This document shows positions 1 through 10,726 of a DNA stretch of 64,000 bases, in pieces. The notes beneath the pieces were generated by a model. The model was not told the DNA's origin. It worked only from the letters and a program-made list of their open reading frames with translations, and made no database searches. Location of the stretch: assembly GCF_000469135.2 (NCBI RefSeq), contig NZ_CP048117.1, positions 1,587,501 through 1,651,500 on the forward strand. Reading direction: 5' to 3'. Made by a program: the position numbers and the translations under genes. How positions within the stretch are numbered: the stretch's first letter is position 1; each line of letters begins with the position of its first letter. The DNA comes from Bacillus sp. SB49 (GTDB lineage: Bacteria; Bacillota; Bacilli; Bacillales; Halobacillaceae).

Positions 1-851
<851 letters not shown>

Positions 852-855
852 GACC

Positions 856-1833
856 ATGGCACAAATGACTATGATTCAAGCCATCACAGATGCGATGCGC
901 ACAGAACTTAAAAATGATGAAAACGTGCTGATTTTCGGTGAAGACGTCGGTCAAAACGGCGGTGTATTCCGTGCGACAGAAGGTCTTCAAAGTGAATTCG
1001 GCGAAGACCGCGTATTCGATACGCCTCTTGCTGAATCCGGAATCGGCGGTATGTCCATCGGGCTTGCCCTGACTGGTTTCCGTCCGGTACCTGAAATCCA
1101 ATTCTTCGGTTTCGTATACGAAGTAATGGATGCAATCAGCGGTCAAATGGCACGTTACCGTTACCGTTCCGGTGGTACACGTCCAATGCCGATTACGGTC
1201 CGTTCTCCTTTCGGTGGTGGTGTACACACACCAGAACTTCACGCAGACAGCCTGGAAGGCCTTATGGCACAACAGCCTGGACTTCGTGTAGTTATTCCAT
1301 CCAACCCTTACGATGCGAAAGGTCTATTGATCTCTTCCATCCGCAATAACGATCCTGTTATCTTCCTTGAGCACATGAAGCTTTACCGCTCTTTCCGTGA
1401 AGAAGTTCCGGAAGAAGAGTACACGGTAGAGCTTGATAAAGCTGCAGTGAAGCGCGAAGGTACAGACGTAACATTGGTCGCTTACGGCGCAATGGTACAC
1501 TCTTCCCTTAAAGCAGCGGAAGAACTCGAGAAAGACGGAATCAGTGCAGAAGTTATCGACCTTCGTACTGTAAGCCCGGTTGACTACGAAACGATCCTTG
1601 AATCTGTTAAGAAGACAAACCGTGCGGTAGTCGTTCAAGAAGCTCAGAAACAAGCTGGTATTGCAGCGAACGTCGTTTCTGAAATTCAAGAAAAAGCCAT
1701 TCTTCACTTGGAAGCTCCTGTTCTGCGTGTAGCTGCACCGGATACAGTATATGCATTCACTCAAGCGGAAGAAGTATGGTTGCCTAACCACAACACAATC
1801 GTTGAAAAAGTCAACGATGTTATGAACTTTTAA
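856..1833 (+). CDS. pdhB: Pyruvate dehydrogenase E1 component subunit beta
   Basis: E1-beta partner of PdhA, 325 residues, the usual length. It supplies the transketolase pyrimidine-binding and C-terminal domains of the ThDP enzyme. Typical motifs are [12 protein letters not shown] near residue 28, [11 protein letters not shown], and the C-terminal regulatory domain with VVVQEA. The start ATG at 856 (MAQMTMIQA) is preferred over an in-frame upstream one at 823 because it follows the pdhA stop directly and has AAGGAG at 837-842. Second visible gene of the operon; pdhC follows after 29 bases. Confidence 0.97.
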   Translation: MAQMTMIQAITDAMRTELKNDENVLIFGEDVGQNGGVFRATEGLQSEFGEDRVFDTPLAESGIGGMSIGLALTGFRPVPEIQFFGFVYEVMDAISGQMARYRYRSGGTRPMPITVRSPFGGGVHTPELHADSLEGLMAQQPGLRVVIPSNPYDAKGLLISSIRNNDPVIFLEHMKLYRSFREEVPEEEYTVELDKAAVKREGTDVTLVAYGAMVHSSLKAAEELEKDGISAEVIDLRTVSPVDYETILESVKKTNRAVVVQEAQKQAGIAANVVSEIQEKAILHLEAPVLRVAAPDTVYAFTQAEEVWLPNHNTIVEKVNDVMNF

Positions 1834-1862
1834 TCATCTCTAACTTATAGGAGGGAACAACC

Positions 1863-3143
1863 GTGGCATTTGAATTTAAGCTACCTGATATCGGTGAAGG
1901 TATCCACGAAGGTGAAATTGCAAAGTGGTTCGTCAAGCCTGGCGACGAAGTAAAAGAAGATGACGTGCTTTGTGAAGTACAAAACGACAAAGCCGTTGTA
2001 GAGATTCCTTCTCAAGTAGATGGAACTGTTAAAGAGCTTCACGTGGATGAAGGAGAAGTAACAACTGTAGGTACGGTCATCATCACGATTGATGACGGTT
2101 CTGAAGATACAGGCTCCTCAGAAGCACCTAAAGAAGAAGCGAAGGAAGAAGCTCCTAAAGAGGAAGCGAAATCCGAAGAGCCTCAAACATCTGAAGAGAG
2201 CGATGTAGATGAAGACAAGCGCGTCGTAGCCATGCCTTCTGTACGTAAATTCGCTCGCGACAACGATGTGGATATCCGTAAAGTACAGGGCTCCGGCAAA
2301 AACGGACGCATCGTGAAAGAAGACATCGAAAGCTTCTTGAACGGCGGACAGCCGGCTGCTTCTGAAGCACCTGCAGAAGAGAAAGAAGAGGCATCTGCTT
2401 CTACTTCTTCCGAACAGGCCGTACCAGCTGCGGGCGAAGCATATCCGGAAACACGTGAGAAGATGAGCGGTATCCGTAAAGCGATCTCCAAAGCTATGGT
2501 TAATTCCAAGCATACGGCTCCTCACGTAACGTTGATGGACGAAGTGGACGTAACAGAACTTGTTGCCCACCGTAAGAAATTCAAAGCAGTTGCTGCTGAA
2601 CAGGAAATCAAGCTGACATATCTTCCTTATGTTGTGAAGGCTCTTGTTTCCACACTGAAGAAATTCCCTGTACTGAACACGTCTATTGACGACAGCACAG
2701 ATGAAATTATTCAGAAACACTACTATAATATTGGTATCGCGGCAGATACAGATAAAGGCCTTATGGTTCCAGTCGTTAAAGACGCAGATCGTAAGTCTGT
2801 CTTCTCTATCTCCAGCGAAATCAATGAACTTGCTGTAAAAGCTCGTGACGGTAAACTTTCAGCACAAGAAATGAAAGGTGCTTCCACTACAATCACGAAC
2901 ATCGGTTCTGCTGGTGGTCAATGGTTTACTCCGGTAATCAACCACCCAGAAGTAGCAATCCTAGGTATCGGCCGTATCGCTGACAAACCGATCGTCCGCG
3001 ATGGTGAAGTAGTAGTCGCTCCTGTCCTTGCGATTTCCTTGAGCTTCGACCACCGTATCATCGATGGTGCTACAGCTCAAAACGCAATGAACAACGTCAA
3101 GCGTTTACTGAACGATCCACAACTAATTATGATGGAGGCGTAA
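1863..3143 (+). CDS. pdhC: Dihydrolipoamide acetyltransferase, E2 of pyruvate dehydrogenase
   Basis: E2 core of the complex, 426 residues; it accepts the acetyl group on lipoate and transfers it to CoA. Domains in order: lipoyl domain (about 2-80, lipoyl lysine K43 in QNDKAVVE), acidic Glu/Ala/Pro linker (80-120), E3/E1-binding domain (about 120-160, [10 protein letters not shown]), second linker, and catalytic acyltransferase domain (about 200-426) with SFDHRIIDG near the end (H397, D401 as the active-site pair). There is one lipoyl domain, as in B. subtilis. Start is GTG at 1863, placed 6 bases after AGGAGGG. The gap to pdhD is only 3 bases. Confidence 0.97.
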   Translation: MAFEFKLPDIGEGIHEGEIAKWFVKPGDEVKEDDVLCEVQNDKAVVEIPSQVDGTVKELHVDEGEVTTVGTVIITIDDGSEDTGSSEAPKEEAKEEAPKEEAKSEEPQTSEESDVDEDKRVVAMPSVRKFARDNDVDIRKVQGSGKNGRIVKEDIESFLNGGQPAASEAPAEEKEEASASTSSEQAVPAAGEAYPETREKMSGIRKAISKAMVNSKHTAPHVTLMDEVDVTELVAHRKKFKAVAAEQEIKLTYLPYVVKALVSTLKKFPVLNTSIDDSTDEIIQKHYYNIGIAADTDKGLMVPVVKDADRKSVFSISSEINELAVKARDGKLSAQEMKGASTTITNIGSAGGQWFTPVINHPEVAILGIGRIADKPIVRDGEVVVAPVLAISLSFDHRIIDGATAQNAMNNVKRLLNDPQLIMMEA

Positions 3144-3146
3144 AGT

Positions 3147-4553
3147 ATGGTAGTAGGAGATTTCCCAATTGAACTAGACACGTTAGTAGTTGGTGCGGGT
3201 CCCGGCGGCTATGTAGCTGCCATCCGCGCTGCACAAACAGGACAAAAAGTTACAATCGTTGACAAAGGCAACCTCGGCGGTGTCTGCCTTAACGTTGGAT
3301 GTGTACCTTCCAAAGCATTGATTCAAGCGGGTCACCGTTATGAGCATGCAAAAGGATCCGAAGACATGGGTATCAAATCGGAGAACCCGACTGTTGATTT
3401 CACAAAAGTACAAGAGTGGAAGGGCAGTGTCGTTAACAAACTTACCAGCGGTGTCGAAGGGCTTCTTAAAGGAAACAAAGTAGACATCGTAAAAGGTGAA
3501 GTTTACTTCGTGGATAAAAACACGGTTCGCGTTATGGATGAGAAAAATTCTCAAACTTACACGTTTAACAACGTAATCATCGCGACAGGTTCTCGTCCAA
3601 TCGAGCTTCCTACTTTCAAATACTCTGATCGCGTCCTGGATTCTACAGGTGCTCTTAACCTTAAAGAGATTCCTAAGAAACTGGTCGTTATCGGTGGTGG
3701 ATACATCGGTACAGAGCTTGGTACGGCTTACGCTAACTTCGATACAGAAGTGACGATCCTTGAAGGTACAGGCGATATCCTTGGCGGCTTCGAGAAGCAA
3801 ATGACTTCTGTCGTTAAGAAACGTCTGAAGAAAAAAGGCGTCGCTATCGAAACGAACGCCCTTGCACAAGGTGTGGAAGAGCGTGAAGACGGCGTTACCA
3901 TTACTTACGAAGTTAAAGGCGAAACGAAATCCATCGACGCTGACTACGTACTTGTTACCGTTGGTCGTCGTCCGAACACAGACGAAATCGGCTTGGAAGA
4001 CCTTGGCGTGAAAATGAGCGACAAAGGTGTTATCGAAGTGGATAAACAGTGCCGTACGAGCATTGACAACGTCTACGCTATCGGTGATATCGTTCCTGGT
4101 CCTCCACTTGCTCACAAAGCCTCTTACGAAGGTAAGATCGCTGCGGAAGCAATTGCTGGTGAGAAGTCTGAAATCGACTATCTTGGAATTCCAGCTGTTG
4201 TATTCTCTGATCCAGAACTTGCTTCTGTTGGTTACACAGAACAAGAAGCGAAAGATGCTGGTTACGAAGTAAAAGCAGCTAAATTCCCGTTTGCAGCAAA
4301 CGGACGTGCTCTTTCTCTTAACGACAGTGACGGTTTCTTGAAACTGGTTACTCGTAAAGATGATGGTCTCGTTATCGGTGCTCAAATTGCAGGTCCAAAC
4401 GCTAGTGACATGATCGCTGAACTTGGCCTTGCTGTAGAAGCAGGCATGACGGCGGAAGATTTGGCTCTTACAATCCACGCTCACCCAACTCTAGGTGAGA
4501 TCACGATGGAAGCTGCTGAAGTAGCTTTGGGTAACCCAATCCACATCATGTAA
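3147..4553 (+). CDS. pdhD: Dihydrolipoamide dehydrogenase, E3
   Basis: FAD enzyme that reoxidises dihydrolipoamide with NAD+, shared by 2-oxoacid dehydrogenases. 468 residues, full length. FAD Rossmann motif GAGPGGY at 16-22, redox-active disulfide C47/C52 (GGVCLNVGC), NAD-binding GGGYIGTE in the middle, a second FAD motif AIGDIV, and the C-terminal interface with HAHPTLGE, giving H446/E451 as the acid-base pair of the partner subunit. ATG at 3147 lies three bases after the pdhC stop with TGGAGG overlapping the pdhC end. Last gene of the pdh operon; a strong terminator follows. Confidence 0.98.
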   Translation: MVVGDFPIELDTLVVGAGPGGYVAAIRAAQTGQKVTIVDKGNLGGVCLNVGCVPSKALIQAGHRYEHAKGSEDMGIKSENPTVDFTKVQEWKGSVVNKLTSGVEGLLKGNKVDIVKGEVYFVDKNTVRVMDEKNSQTYTFNNVIIATGSRPIELPTFKYSDRVLDSTGALNLKEIPKKLVVIGGGYIGTELGTAYANFDTEVTILEGTGDILGGFEKQMTSVVKKRLKKKGVAIETNALAQGVEEREDGVTITYEVKGETKSIDADYVLVTVGRRPNTDEIGLEDLGVKMSDKGVIEVDKQCRTSIDNVYAIGDIVPGPPLAHKASYEGKIAAEAIAGEKSEIDYLGIPAVVFSDPELASVGYTEQEAKDAGYEVKAAKFPFAANGRALSLNDSDGFLKLVTRKDDGLVIGAQIAGPNASDMIAELGLAVEAGMTAEDLALTIHAHPTLGEITMEAAEVALGNPIHIM

Positions 4554-4561
4554 TTATTTTA

Positions 4562-4597
4562 AAAAAGGCAAAAGCTCTTCGGAGCTTTTGCCTTTTT
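4562..4597 (+). terminator. Intrinsic terminator of pdh operon
   Basis: Perfect long hairpin (AAAGGCAAAAGCTC, loop TTCG, GAGCTTTTGCCTTT) ending in a T run, 8 bases after the pdhD stop. Confidence 0.95.
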
Positions 4598-4624
4598 CTC
4601 TTATATAGAGAGGAGAGCAGGAAG

Positions 4625-5377
4625 ATGGAAGTAGAGCGTTATTTAAAGCGTATTCATGTAAACAGGTTGGAGGCACCCTCTTTGTCCTTCCTGAGCAGAC
4701 TTCAGGATCAACATATGCTTCATGTCCCTTTCGAGAACTTGGATGTCATCCGTCAAGTTCCAATTGAACTGCATATACCATCCTTTTATGATAAAGTTGT
4801 TCTCCGCAGAAGGGGAGGATTTTGTTATGAACTGAATGGTCTATTTCATTGGCTGCTCGGAAAGGCGGGGTATGAAGCGCGGTTGATCAGTGCCACAGTG
4901 AAGCAGCCGGATGGGGATTGGGCTCTAGAGGACAGCCATGCCGCTATCATCGTGTGCCTGGATGGATCGGAGTATTTGGTTGATGTTGGATTCGGAGATT
5001 CTACGAGGAGGCCGCTTCGCCTGAGCGGGGAGGTTTCAAGAGACGTGAGCGGGGATTACCGCGTCGATAAGTGCGGGAAAGCATTCTATCTGCAGAGAAA
5101 GAAAAATGACTCAGAGGAGTGGCAGACGCTGTACCGTTTTTTGTCCAGAGGAAGAAAATTAGACGATTTCCATAAGGCCTGCGAGTATAACCAGACCTCC
5201 CCTTCTTCTCCTTTCACAGGTAAGGATATCGCTACGATTGCTTCAGCTGACGGCAGACTGACTATTTCCGGAAATACCTTGATACAAACAACCCGTTTCG
5301 GCAGAGAAAGAACCGGGATCGAGGAGGAAGAGAAGAAGCTGCTTCTTCAGAACGAGTTCGGCATGTCTTCTTTTTGA
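4625..5377 (+). CDS. Arylamine N-acetyltransferase (NAT)
   Basis: Cytosolic NAT family enzyme, 250 residues, predicted to move an acetyl group from acetyl-CoA to arylamines or hydrazines through a cysteine. The catalytic triad is complete: C67 in RRGGFCYEL, H105 in EDSHAA, D120 in VDVGFGD. The N-terminal helical region with VPFENLDV is also typical. It has its own ribosome site (GAGAGGAG at about 4610-4617) and sits alone between the pdh terminator and a broken VOC gene. It is not present at this place in B. subtilis. Physiological substrate unknown. Confidence 0.93.
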   Translation: MEVERYLKRIHVNRLEAPSLSFLSRLQDQHMLHVPFENLDVIRQVPIELHIPSFYDKVVLRRRGGFCYELNGLFHWLLGKAGYEARLISATVKQPDGDWALEDSHAAIIVCLDGSEYLVDVGFGDSTRRPLRLSGEVSRDVSGDYRVDKCGKAFYLQRKKNDSEEWQTLYRFLSRGRKLDDFHKACEYNQTSPSSPFTGKDIATIASADGRLTISGNTLIQTTRFGRERTGIEEEEKKLLLQNEFGMSSF

Positions 5378-5447
5378 TACCAGGAAAAGAAGGAGATACC
5401 CCGTCCCTATAGAACAGTATGTAGAAAAGGGAAAAGAGGTGTCATAG

Positions 5448-5804
5448 GTGAACAGCCCTATTCGTCCTGTGATTCATACGGTGCTCGTACCTGTCACGGA
5501 TTTAAAGGCATCCAGCAGGTGGTATGGCCTATCCACTCCGTTAGATGCTGTGTCTCCCCCCGTGCAAAACATCCCGCTTGACCATCACACCGGCCTGACT
5601 CTGGATACGGGAAGGTAGTTTGATAAGGAAAAGCAAAGCGGATTGCCCCTGTTCAACTTCCATACGGATGATATCCTATCCGCTGCGGAATTCGTGAAGA
5701 ACCGAAAGCTTGGAGAGATCAGTGACATTACCGTCTTCGATGATCTTTCTTTTTTTACTATACAAGACCCGGATGACAATATAATTATGATAGGAACCGG
5801 ATGA
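5448..5804 (+). pseudogene. VOC/glyoxalase-family protein broken by an in-frame TAG
   Basis: Reading from GTG 5448 (preceded by AAGAGGTG) gives a 118-residue vicinal-oxygen-chelate protein: start region IHTVLVPVTDLKASSRWYG, and a characteristic end SFFTIQDPDNNIIMI. Codon 57 is TAG (5616-5618), inside a stretch reading TLDTGR*FDKEK; a TGG (Trp) codon there is the simplest ancestor. The frame is otherwise open on both sides, so this looks like a recent single-base nonsense mutation. Alternatives are a sequencing error or readthrough. It lies between nat and the TcaA-like gene. Substrate unknown even when intact. Confidence 0.75.
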
Positions 5805-5829
5805 GCAGAGAATTCTATTCTCTGCTTTT
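5805..5829 (+). terminator. Intrinsic terminator after VOC pseudogene
   Basis: Nine-pair perfect hairpin (GCAGAGAAT, loop TCT, ATTCTCTGC) followed by TTTT, directly after the stop codon of the VOC frame. Confidence 0.8.
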
Positions 5830-5918
5830 CATCATGCTTTCTTTATTAAGAATATATTGTGCGATATAGAAGAATATGTTAAATTGTATCTCGTATCACA
5901 AGGGATAGGAGAGATAGA

Positions 5919-7234
5919 ATGAAGAAAAAAATCATATTCGTTGCTTTACCGGTACTGGCGGTTCTTGTCTTTGTCGTCATTCAAATGAGCAAGCCGTCCC
6001 CTTCTGACGTGTTGACGGATTTTAAGGAAGCGGTCGAGGCGGAAGATTCAGATCGGCTGTTCGACATGGTCGAGCTCGAAGATGACATCGAGTGGAGTAA
6101 AGAAGACGCAGAAAGTATGATTACATATTTTAAGCAAAATGAAGATGATTGGTCTGGTCAAATGGAAGTATTAAACAGGCAGGCAGCTGCGTACCAATCG
6201 AAAGGCGATACATCGGTTTCAGCCGGTGCAAACGAGTTGGCTAACGGTGGATTTTATATGAAGAAGGAAGATGGCCTTTTTGGAGCTGCGTATGCGATAA
6301 AGGCGGCTGGGTTTCATCTGGATCTGCAGGCTCCTGAAGATGCTGAGATTACTTTCAAGGATGCCGAGATCGATATGTCAAACAAGGAAACGAAGCGGCT
6401 TGGTACGTTCGGACCCGGAGTTTATACGATTCATGGCTCTAAACAATATGAATATACAAAGGTTTCCGAAGACAAAGCAGTGACGTTGTTTGAACAAGGG
6501 GATTATTCGCAGGCCGTTCAAATGGATTTGACAGGAGAGAAGGTTACTGTCACGTCTCAGACACCGGAAACTAAAGTGAAAGTAGAAGGAAAAGACACGG
6601 AGCAAACAATTAACGAGACGCTTGCCGTTGGTCCCATTGGAGAAGGAATGACGGTTCAAGGATTCAAGGAGTTCCCGTGGGGAGAGGCAACAAGTAAATC
6701 GTTTGTGGTCGGGGAGGATGAATACACCGATGTGGGAAAAGGTTTCGCTAAGTTGGAAGGGTATGATCTGACTCCCGATCCTGTGGTAGGCGATGCGATG
6801 AAAAAGGCAGTAGTTTCTGCCATCAACCGGTTCGCTGAGGAGGAAGTAAAGGCCAAGAAAGAACAAGATGTGGAGATACTTACTAATATCAGTGATCCAT
6901 TGGAAAAGGACTACATCGTCCAAATTCAAGATTTTGATGAGGAAATTACTTTGAAGGAAAAGCCCTTGGAACGCGGATAGACATAGAGAATGCAAGTTAT
7001 GAACAAGGACAGGGAGGCGTGGACTTATTAAGAGTTCCTGTCGAGTTTCACGAGGAATCCAGGGAAGTTTATGAATATATTGATACAGAGATGAGAGAGT
7101 CATTCGATGCCACTGTCGTTGTTCTGACGTATGATGAGCAGGAGAAGCAGTGGATCATCTACGATAAAGAGAATAAGCGTCACGTGGGAGAGGACTATAT
7201 GTCTGGGGAAGGTGTAGTGAAAACGGAATTTTAA
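5919..7234 (+). pseudogene. TcaA/YvbJ-like membrane-anchored protein, frameshifted near its C-terminus
   Basis: The first frame (5919-6980, 353 residues) begins with a short cytoplasmic tag and one membrane helix (about residues 5-22), then an extracytoplasmic region beginning PSPSDVLTDFKEAVEAED, as in TcaA/YvbJ-type proteins; the usual N-terminal zinc ribbon is missing. It ends abruptly at LERG*. A second frame, open from 6941 to 7234, continues as GTRIDIENASYEQ and runs through VVVLTYDEQEKQWIIYDKE, which looks like the final NTF2-like domain. Adding one A to the A4 tract at 6958-6961 would join both into one protein of about 438 residues. SD AGGAGAG precedes ATG 5919. Family assignment is from pattern only. 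Confidence 0.7.
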
Positions 7235-7300
7235 TTGGTTGTTGCATGTAGAGTTTCCGCACTCATCCTCGTTGAATAGGAAGAAAAGAATCGAATATGA

Positions 7301-7334
7301 AAAGATCCGGTCTCTGTAGAGGCCGGATCTTTTT
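7301..7334. terminator. Terminator between TcaA-like gene and lipoprotein gene
   Basis: Fourteen-pair hairpin (AAAGATCCGGTCTC, loop TGTA, GAGGCCGGATCTTT with one wobble) and T run on the plus side. It lies between convergent genes and may serve both. Confidence 0.88.
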
Positions 7335-7360
7335 CCTTCCTGTCCATCAGGAAGGTTTTT
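7335..7360 (+). terminator. Second tandem terminator, overlapping the end of the lipoprotein gene
   Basis: Eight-pair hairpin CCTTCCTG/CAGGAAGG with loop TCCAT and TTTTT tail, immediately after the first hairpin. Its right arm overlaps the stop codon of the minus-strand lipoprotein gene. Confidence 0.6.
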
Positions 7361-7742
7361 CTGTATAGGAACCGGTCATGTTGATGGAATCTTCCAGTGC
7401 TGTAAGAATATCAATATGCCGGTTATCACCTTTTATCGTCTTAACGGTCTTTCCTTCTTTCTTAACAACAAGGGCAGGGAGATCTTCTTTCGTCAGACGA
7501 AGGTTATCCGAATTCATCTCCTGCTGTTTAAATTCCAGCTCTTCTGTATCCTGTTGTTTGACTTTCCAATCAAGCAGGGCGCTCATATAATTTTTTGCTG
7601 CTTCCTGCTCATCGCTGTCTGTGTAGAGGTACAACTCATAATCGAGAGGTGATGCCTTCAGAACCTGGACATCTTCTGTTTTCGGTATGCAACCGGCTAA
7701 CAACAGGACAGCAAAAAACGTCATGATCAGGTACTTGTTCAT
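7347..7742 (-). CDS. Small lipoprotein of unknown function
   Basis: 131 residues with a lipoprotein signal peptide: MNKYLIMTFFAVLLLAGC puts the lipidated cysteine at C18, so the mature protein should be anchored to the outer face of the membrane. The rest is charged, with a C-terminal stretch LPALVVKKEGKTVKTI and a following HIDIL helix that resembles the end of a thioredoxin-like fold, but no CxxC is present. ATG is preceded by AAGGGAG about 9 bases upstream. Single-gene unit between a terminator and the BCCT gene. Function not recognised. Confidence 0.8.
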   Translation of the reverse strand: MNKYLIMTFFAVLLLAGCIPKTEDVQVLKASPLDYELYLYTDSDEQEAAKNYMSALLDWKVKQQDTEELEFKQQEMNSDNLRLTKEDLPALVVKKEGKTVKTIKGDNRHIDILTALEDSINMTGSYTEKPS

Positions 7743-7865
7743 CCTCCGCCACTCCCTTAGCTTCGTTCCATCCTAAGTGTAACAAAGGACTAGGGGATAG
7801 TTGGAACTGTTATCGTTTTGTTACGGAAATGAAAGCCTTATGTCGCTTTATGATAACAATGTGTA

Positions 7866-7901
7866 AAATAAAACCCCCTCGATCCACGGGACCGAGGGGG
7901 A
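7866..7901 (-). terminator. Terminator of the BCCT transporter gene
   Basis: On the minus strand a GC-rich hairpin (CCCCCTCGG / CGAGGGGG) is followed by TTTTATTTT, eight bases beyond the stop codon. Confidence 0.88.
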
Positions 7902-7909
7902 GGATATCT

Positions 7910-9439
7910 TTATTTCTTACGCAAATTGACCTTTTTGCCTTCTTCCTGGAATGCTTTGAAGAGGGAGAAGCAAATCAAAATCATGATGAATGTAAACGGG
8001 AAGGCGGCGATTATTGCTGCTGTCTGCAGGGAACTCAATCCACCCTGCCAAAGAAGTACAGCGGCTGCACCGGCCTGAATGATACCCCAAGTGAACTTCA
8101 CCTGGTTCTTAGGGTTCAGGCTTCCGTTGGTCGTCTGCATACCGAGAACGAAGGTCGCAGAGTCGGCAGACGTGATGAAGAACGTGCTGATCAACAGCAG
8201 TCCGATAATTGCCATGACGGAACCAAGCGGAATATGCTGCAGCATAGAGAACAGCGCGACTTCTGTACCAAGTTCGCTTACATCGGATTGAATGTCTACT
8301 CCTTGGAAGAACTCAAGGAAGATCGCAGATCCACCAAATACGGAGAACCAAAGAGCTCCGAAGATCGTAGGGACGAGCAGGACACCGAGAACGAATTCGC
8401 GGATGGTACGTCCTCTGGATACACGGGCAATGAATGTACCTACAAATGGAGCCCAGGAGATCCACCAAGCCCAGTAGAAGATCGTCCAGTCCTGTACCCA
8501 CGTATTATCTTGGGAGAACGGCGTCATGCGGAAGCTCATCTGCGGAAGGTCACGGACATATCTTCCGAGTGTCGTTGTGAAGAAGTCCATGATGAAGTTC
8601 GTCGGACCGGCGAACAGCAGGAAGAGCATAAGTACAATTGCAAGCACGATGTTCGTGTTACTCAAGTACTTGATCCCTTTGTTCAAACCTGTCATGGCAG
8701 ATGTCATGAACAAGACGGTAACAATAGCGATGATTGTCAACTGAAGAGCGAACGTATCGCTTAAGCCGTCAAATGTGTACGCGAGACCACTGGAAATCTG
8801 CAGTGCTCCAAGACCGAGTGATGTTGCAACACCGAAGATCGTTGCGAATACAGCGATGACATCGACCAATGTTCCGATCGGGCCTTTGACGCGTTTCTCA
8901 CCAAGGATCGGTGTCAGGGCAGCGCTGATGACGCCGGGAGCGTCTTTACGGAATTTGAAGAATGCCAGTGCCAGTGCAAGGACGGCATAGATGGCCCAAG
9001 GGTGGAGTCCCCAGTGGAAGAAGGAATATTTCAGCGCGGACTGCGCGGCATCCTCACTCATCGGCTCCTGTTCTACGCCTGCTGGTGTATGCAGGTGGGA
9101 AAGTGGTTCCGCTGCACCCCAAAATACGAGGCCGATACCCATACCGGCACTGAAAAGCATAGCGAACCATGTGAGATAAGAATATTCCGGTTCTTCATCC
9201 GGTTTACCCAATTTCAAATTACCATATTTAGAGAAGATTAAATAAATGGCGAAAATCAAAAATCCTGTAGCGGACAGCAGGTAAAACCATCCGAATTTTT
9301 CTGTAAGAAATCCTTGGACATTTGATGTAATGTTAGCAAGGTTCCATGTCGGCAGCGTTGATTCTGGAATCGTTCCCCAGATGATGAATAAGAACGCAAT
9401 GACGACGGAAATGTAAAATACTTTAGTTACTTGATTCAT
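7910..9439 (-). CDS. BCCT-family transporter (glycine betaine/choline/carnitine type)
   Basis: 509-residue membrane protein with about twelve helices. The BCCT signature is clear: FSAGMGIGLVFWGAAEP after the second helix, the Trp-rich segment FYWAWWISWAPFVGTFIARVSRGRT, and TFFITSADSATFVLGM. Members are Na+- or H+-coupled importers of quaternary amines, mostly compatible solutes; OpuD of B. subtilis is the closest functional model, but substrate cannot be read from sequence. ATG is preceded by TTAGGAGGGAAC. It lies 61 bases downstream of the FUSC-type exporter gene on the same strand and may be co-transcribed. A role in osmoprotection fits a halotolerant host. Confidence 0.94.
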   Translation of the reverse strand: MNQVTKVFYISVVIAFLFIIWGTIPESTLPTWNLANITSNVQGFLTEKFGWFYLLSATGFLIFAIYLIFSKYGNLKLGKPDEEPEYSYLTWFAMLFSAGMGIGLVFWGAAEPLSHLHTPAGVEQEPMSEDAAQSALKYSFFHWGLHPWAIYAVLALALAFFKFRKDAPGVISAALTPILGEKRVKGPIGTLVDVIAVFATIFGVATSLGLGALQISSGLAYTFDGLSDTFALQLTIIAIVTVLFMTSAMTGLNKGIKYLSNTNIVLAIVLMLFLLFAGPTNFIMDFFTTTLGRYVRDLPQMSFRMTPFSQDNTWVQDWTIFYWAWWISWAPFVGTFIARVSRGRTIREFVLGVLLVPTIFGALWFSVFGGSAIFLEFFQGVDIQSDVSELGTEVALFSMLQHIPLGSVMAIIGLLLISTFFITSADSATFVLGMQTTNGSLNPKNQVKFTWGIIQAGAAAVLLWQGGLSSLQTAAIIAAFPFTFIMILICFSLFKAFQEEGKKVNLRKK

Positions 9440-9500
9440 GTCTAAGTTCCCTCCTAATGGATTTGTTTGTGCACATTCCCCTTTGTACAGTTTTGTACGA

Positions 9501-10580
9501 TCAATCTCTTAAGTAGCACTTCTCCACCAAGGCCATCTGTTTTGCAGATAAGTCCTGCAGTTCTTCCAAAACATCATGGAAGCACAGCATTTCATAAAGC
9601 AGGATTGTCTGTGGTGGGAGGTGGTGTCGGTATGTGGTTTTCTTGATGACGTGGTCTTCTTTCCATTTCCAGAATAAGCGGTCCAAATGGGCGACGTTTT
9701 GAAACTGCTCTTCCTGGATGGAATGGGTCGGGTCCAGTAATACCCGGACATAATGATCCGTCAAAGAATGCAGAAGTTCCTTCTCAGATTCCGAGAAATC
9801 GGATCCCTTCGTCTGAACATACTGCAGATTCCCCAGATGATAGACGATTTGCTGGAAGGCTGCGAGCTTCCTTTGGGAAAGTTGAAAAGCGACCATTTCT
9901 TCATTCGTGTGACGGTGATACTTCCATTCTTCCCGCTGATAACTTGACAGCTGCAGAGTTTTCTCCAGATGAGCGGTCAGCTGCCGGTAAGACCGCTGGT
10001 TATTCCGTGTTTTCTCTTTAGATTCTGCCGTAATATCATAAATTATTCGTTTCAGGAGAAGGCCGGCTTGGTTATAAAGGCCATTGATGTTTTTGTAAAT
10101 CATTGGGGAATAATTGGGCGGCAGCAGAAAAAAGTTCACAAATGTCGAAACAATGATCCCAATGGATGTAGTACCCAATCTTGTGAAGAATGAAACAAAA
10201 TAATGGTCCTGAAAGTCCGGAATCATGGCTGTCGCCGTAATGGTGGCGACAAGAATGCCGGCATCGAGCTTCAGTTTGTGACAGACAGCAATAGTCGCCA
10301 TCGCAACCAGCGCAAACGTAAGGGCACCTTTTCCGAAAAGTCCGTAGAAAGCCGTAGCAAGCAGAGCTCCGATTGCAGAGGCGGGGAAACGCACTGCCGC
10401 CTTCTTGATCGAGTCGGCTGCCGTATGCTCGATCGTGACAATTGCGGTTATGACAGCAAAAATAATGGGTAAATTAAAAAAACCGCAAATCAATGCAGTC
10501 AGAAAGACAGATATACCCGTCTTCAATGTACGGCTTCCGAGAAGTTTGAATCGCTTGATTGCTTGAAGCATTTCCATCAC
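9501..10580 (-). CDS. Aromatic acid exporter (FUSC/ArAE) family membrane protein
   Basis: 359 residues. The N-terminal third has four to six hydrophobic helices (SRTLKTGISVFLTALICGFF, then IIFAVITAIVTIEHT) and the remainder is a soluble helical domain; this is the layout of the small Gram-positive FUSC/ArAE proteins (UPF0421, YgaE/YqjA-like in B. subtilis). Such proteins are proposed efflux components for aromatic acids, but evidence is thin. Start is taken as GTG 10580 (frame MMEMLQAIK); ATG 10577 or 10571 are equally possible and no strong ribosome site is visible. Divergent from the deacetylase gene; upstream of the BCCT gene. Confidence 0.82.
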   Translation of the reverse strand: MMEMLQAIKRFKLLGSRTLKTGISVFLTALICGFFNLPIIFAVITAIVTIEHTAADSIKKAAVRFPASAIGALLATAFYGLFGKGALTFALVAMATIAVCHKLKLDAGILVATITATAMIPDFQDHYFVSFFTRLGTTSIGIIVSTFVNFFLLPPNYSPMIYKNINGLYNQAGLLLKRIIYDITAESKEKTRNNQRSYRQLTAHLEKTLQLSSYQREEWKYHRHTNEEMVAFQLSQRKLAAFQQIVYHLGNLQYVQTKGSDFSESEKELLHSLTDHYVRVLLDPTHSIQEEQFQNVAHLDRLFWKWKEDHVIKKTTYRHHLPPQTILLYEMLCFHDVLEELQDLSAKQMALVEKCYLRD

Positions 10581-10726
10581 CCATTCAATAAAAAATGAAA
10601 AATAGATATTTAATGAAAGACCACATCAAAACATTATATAACAAATTACCTAAAAAACATAGAAAAAATGTAGATTTGTCGGATATAATGGAATATGTGG
10701 AAATACATAACAGTGGAGGGTTTACT

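Noticed and set aside
3183-4484. Minus-strand open frame of 433 codons inside pdhD
   Set aside because: Shadow of a strongly codon-biased gene; its translation is Phe/Asn/Thr-rich and matches no protein type.
7829-8764. Long plus-strand open frame (311 codons) opposite the BCCT gene
   Set aside because: Low-complexity, charge-rich translation, no ribosome site, fully antisense to a clear transporter gene.
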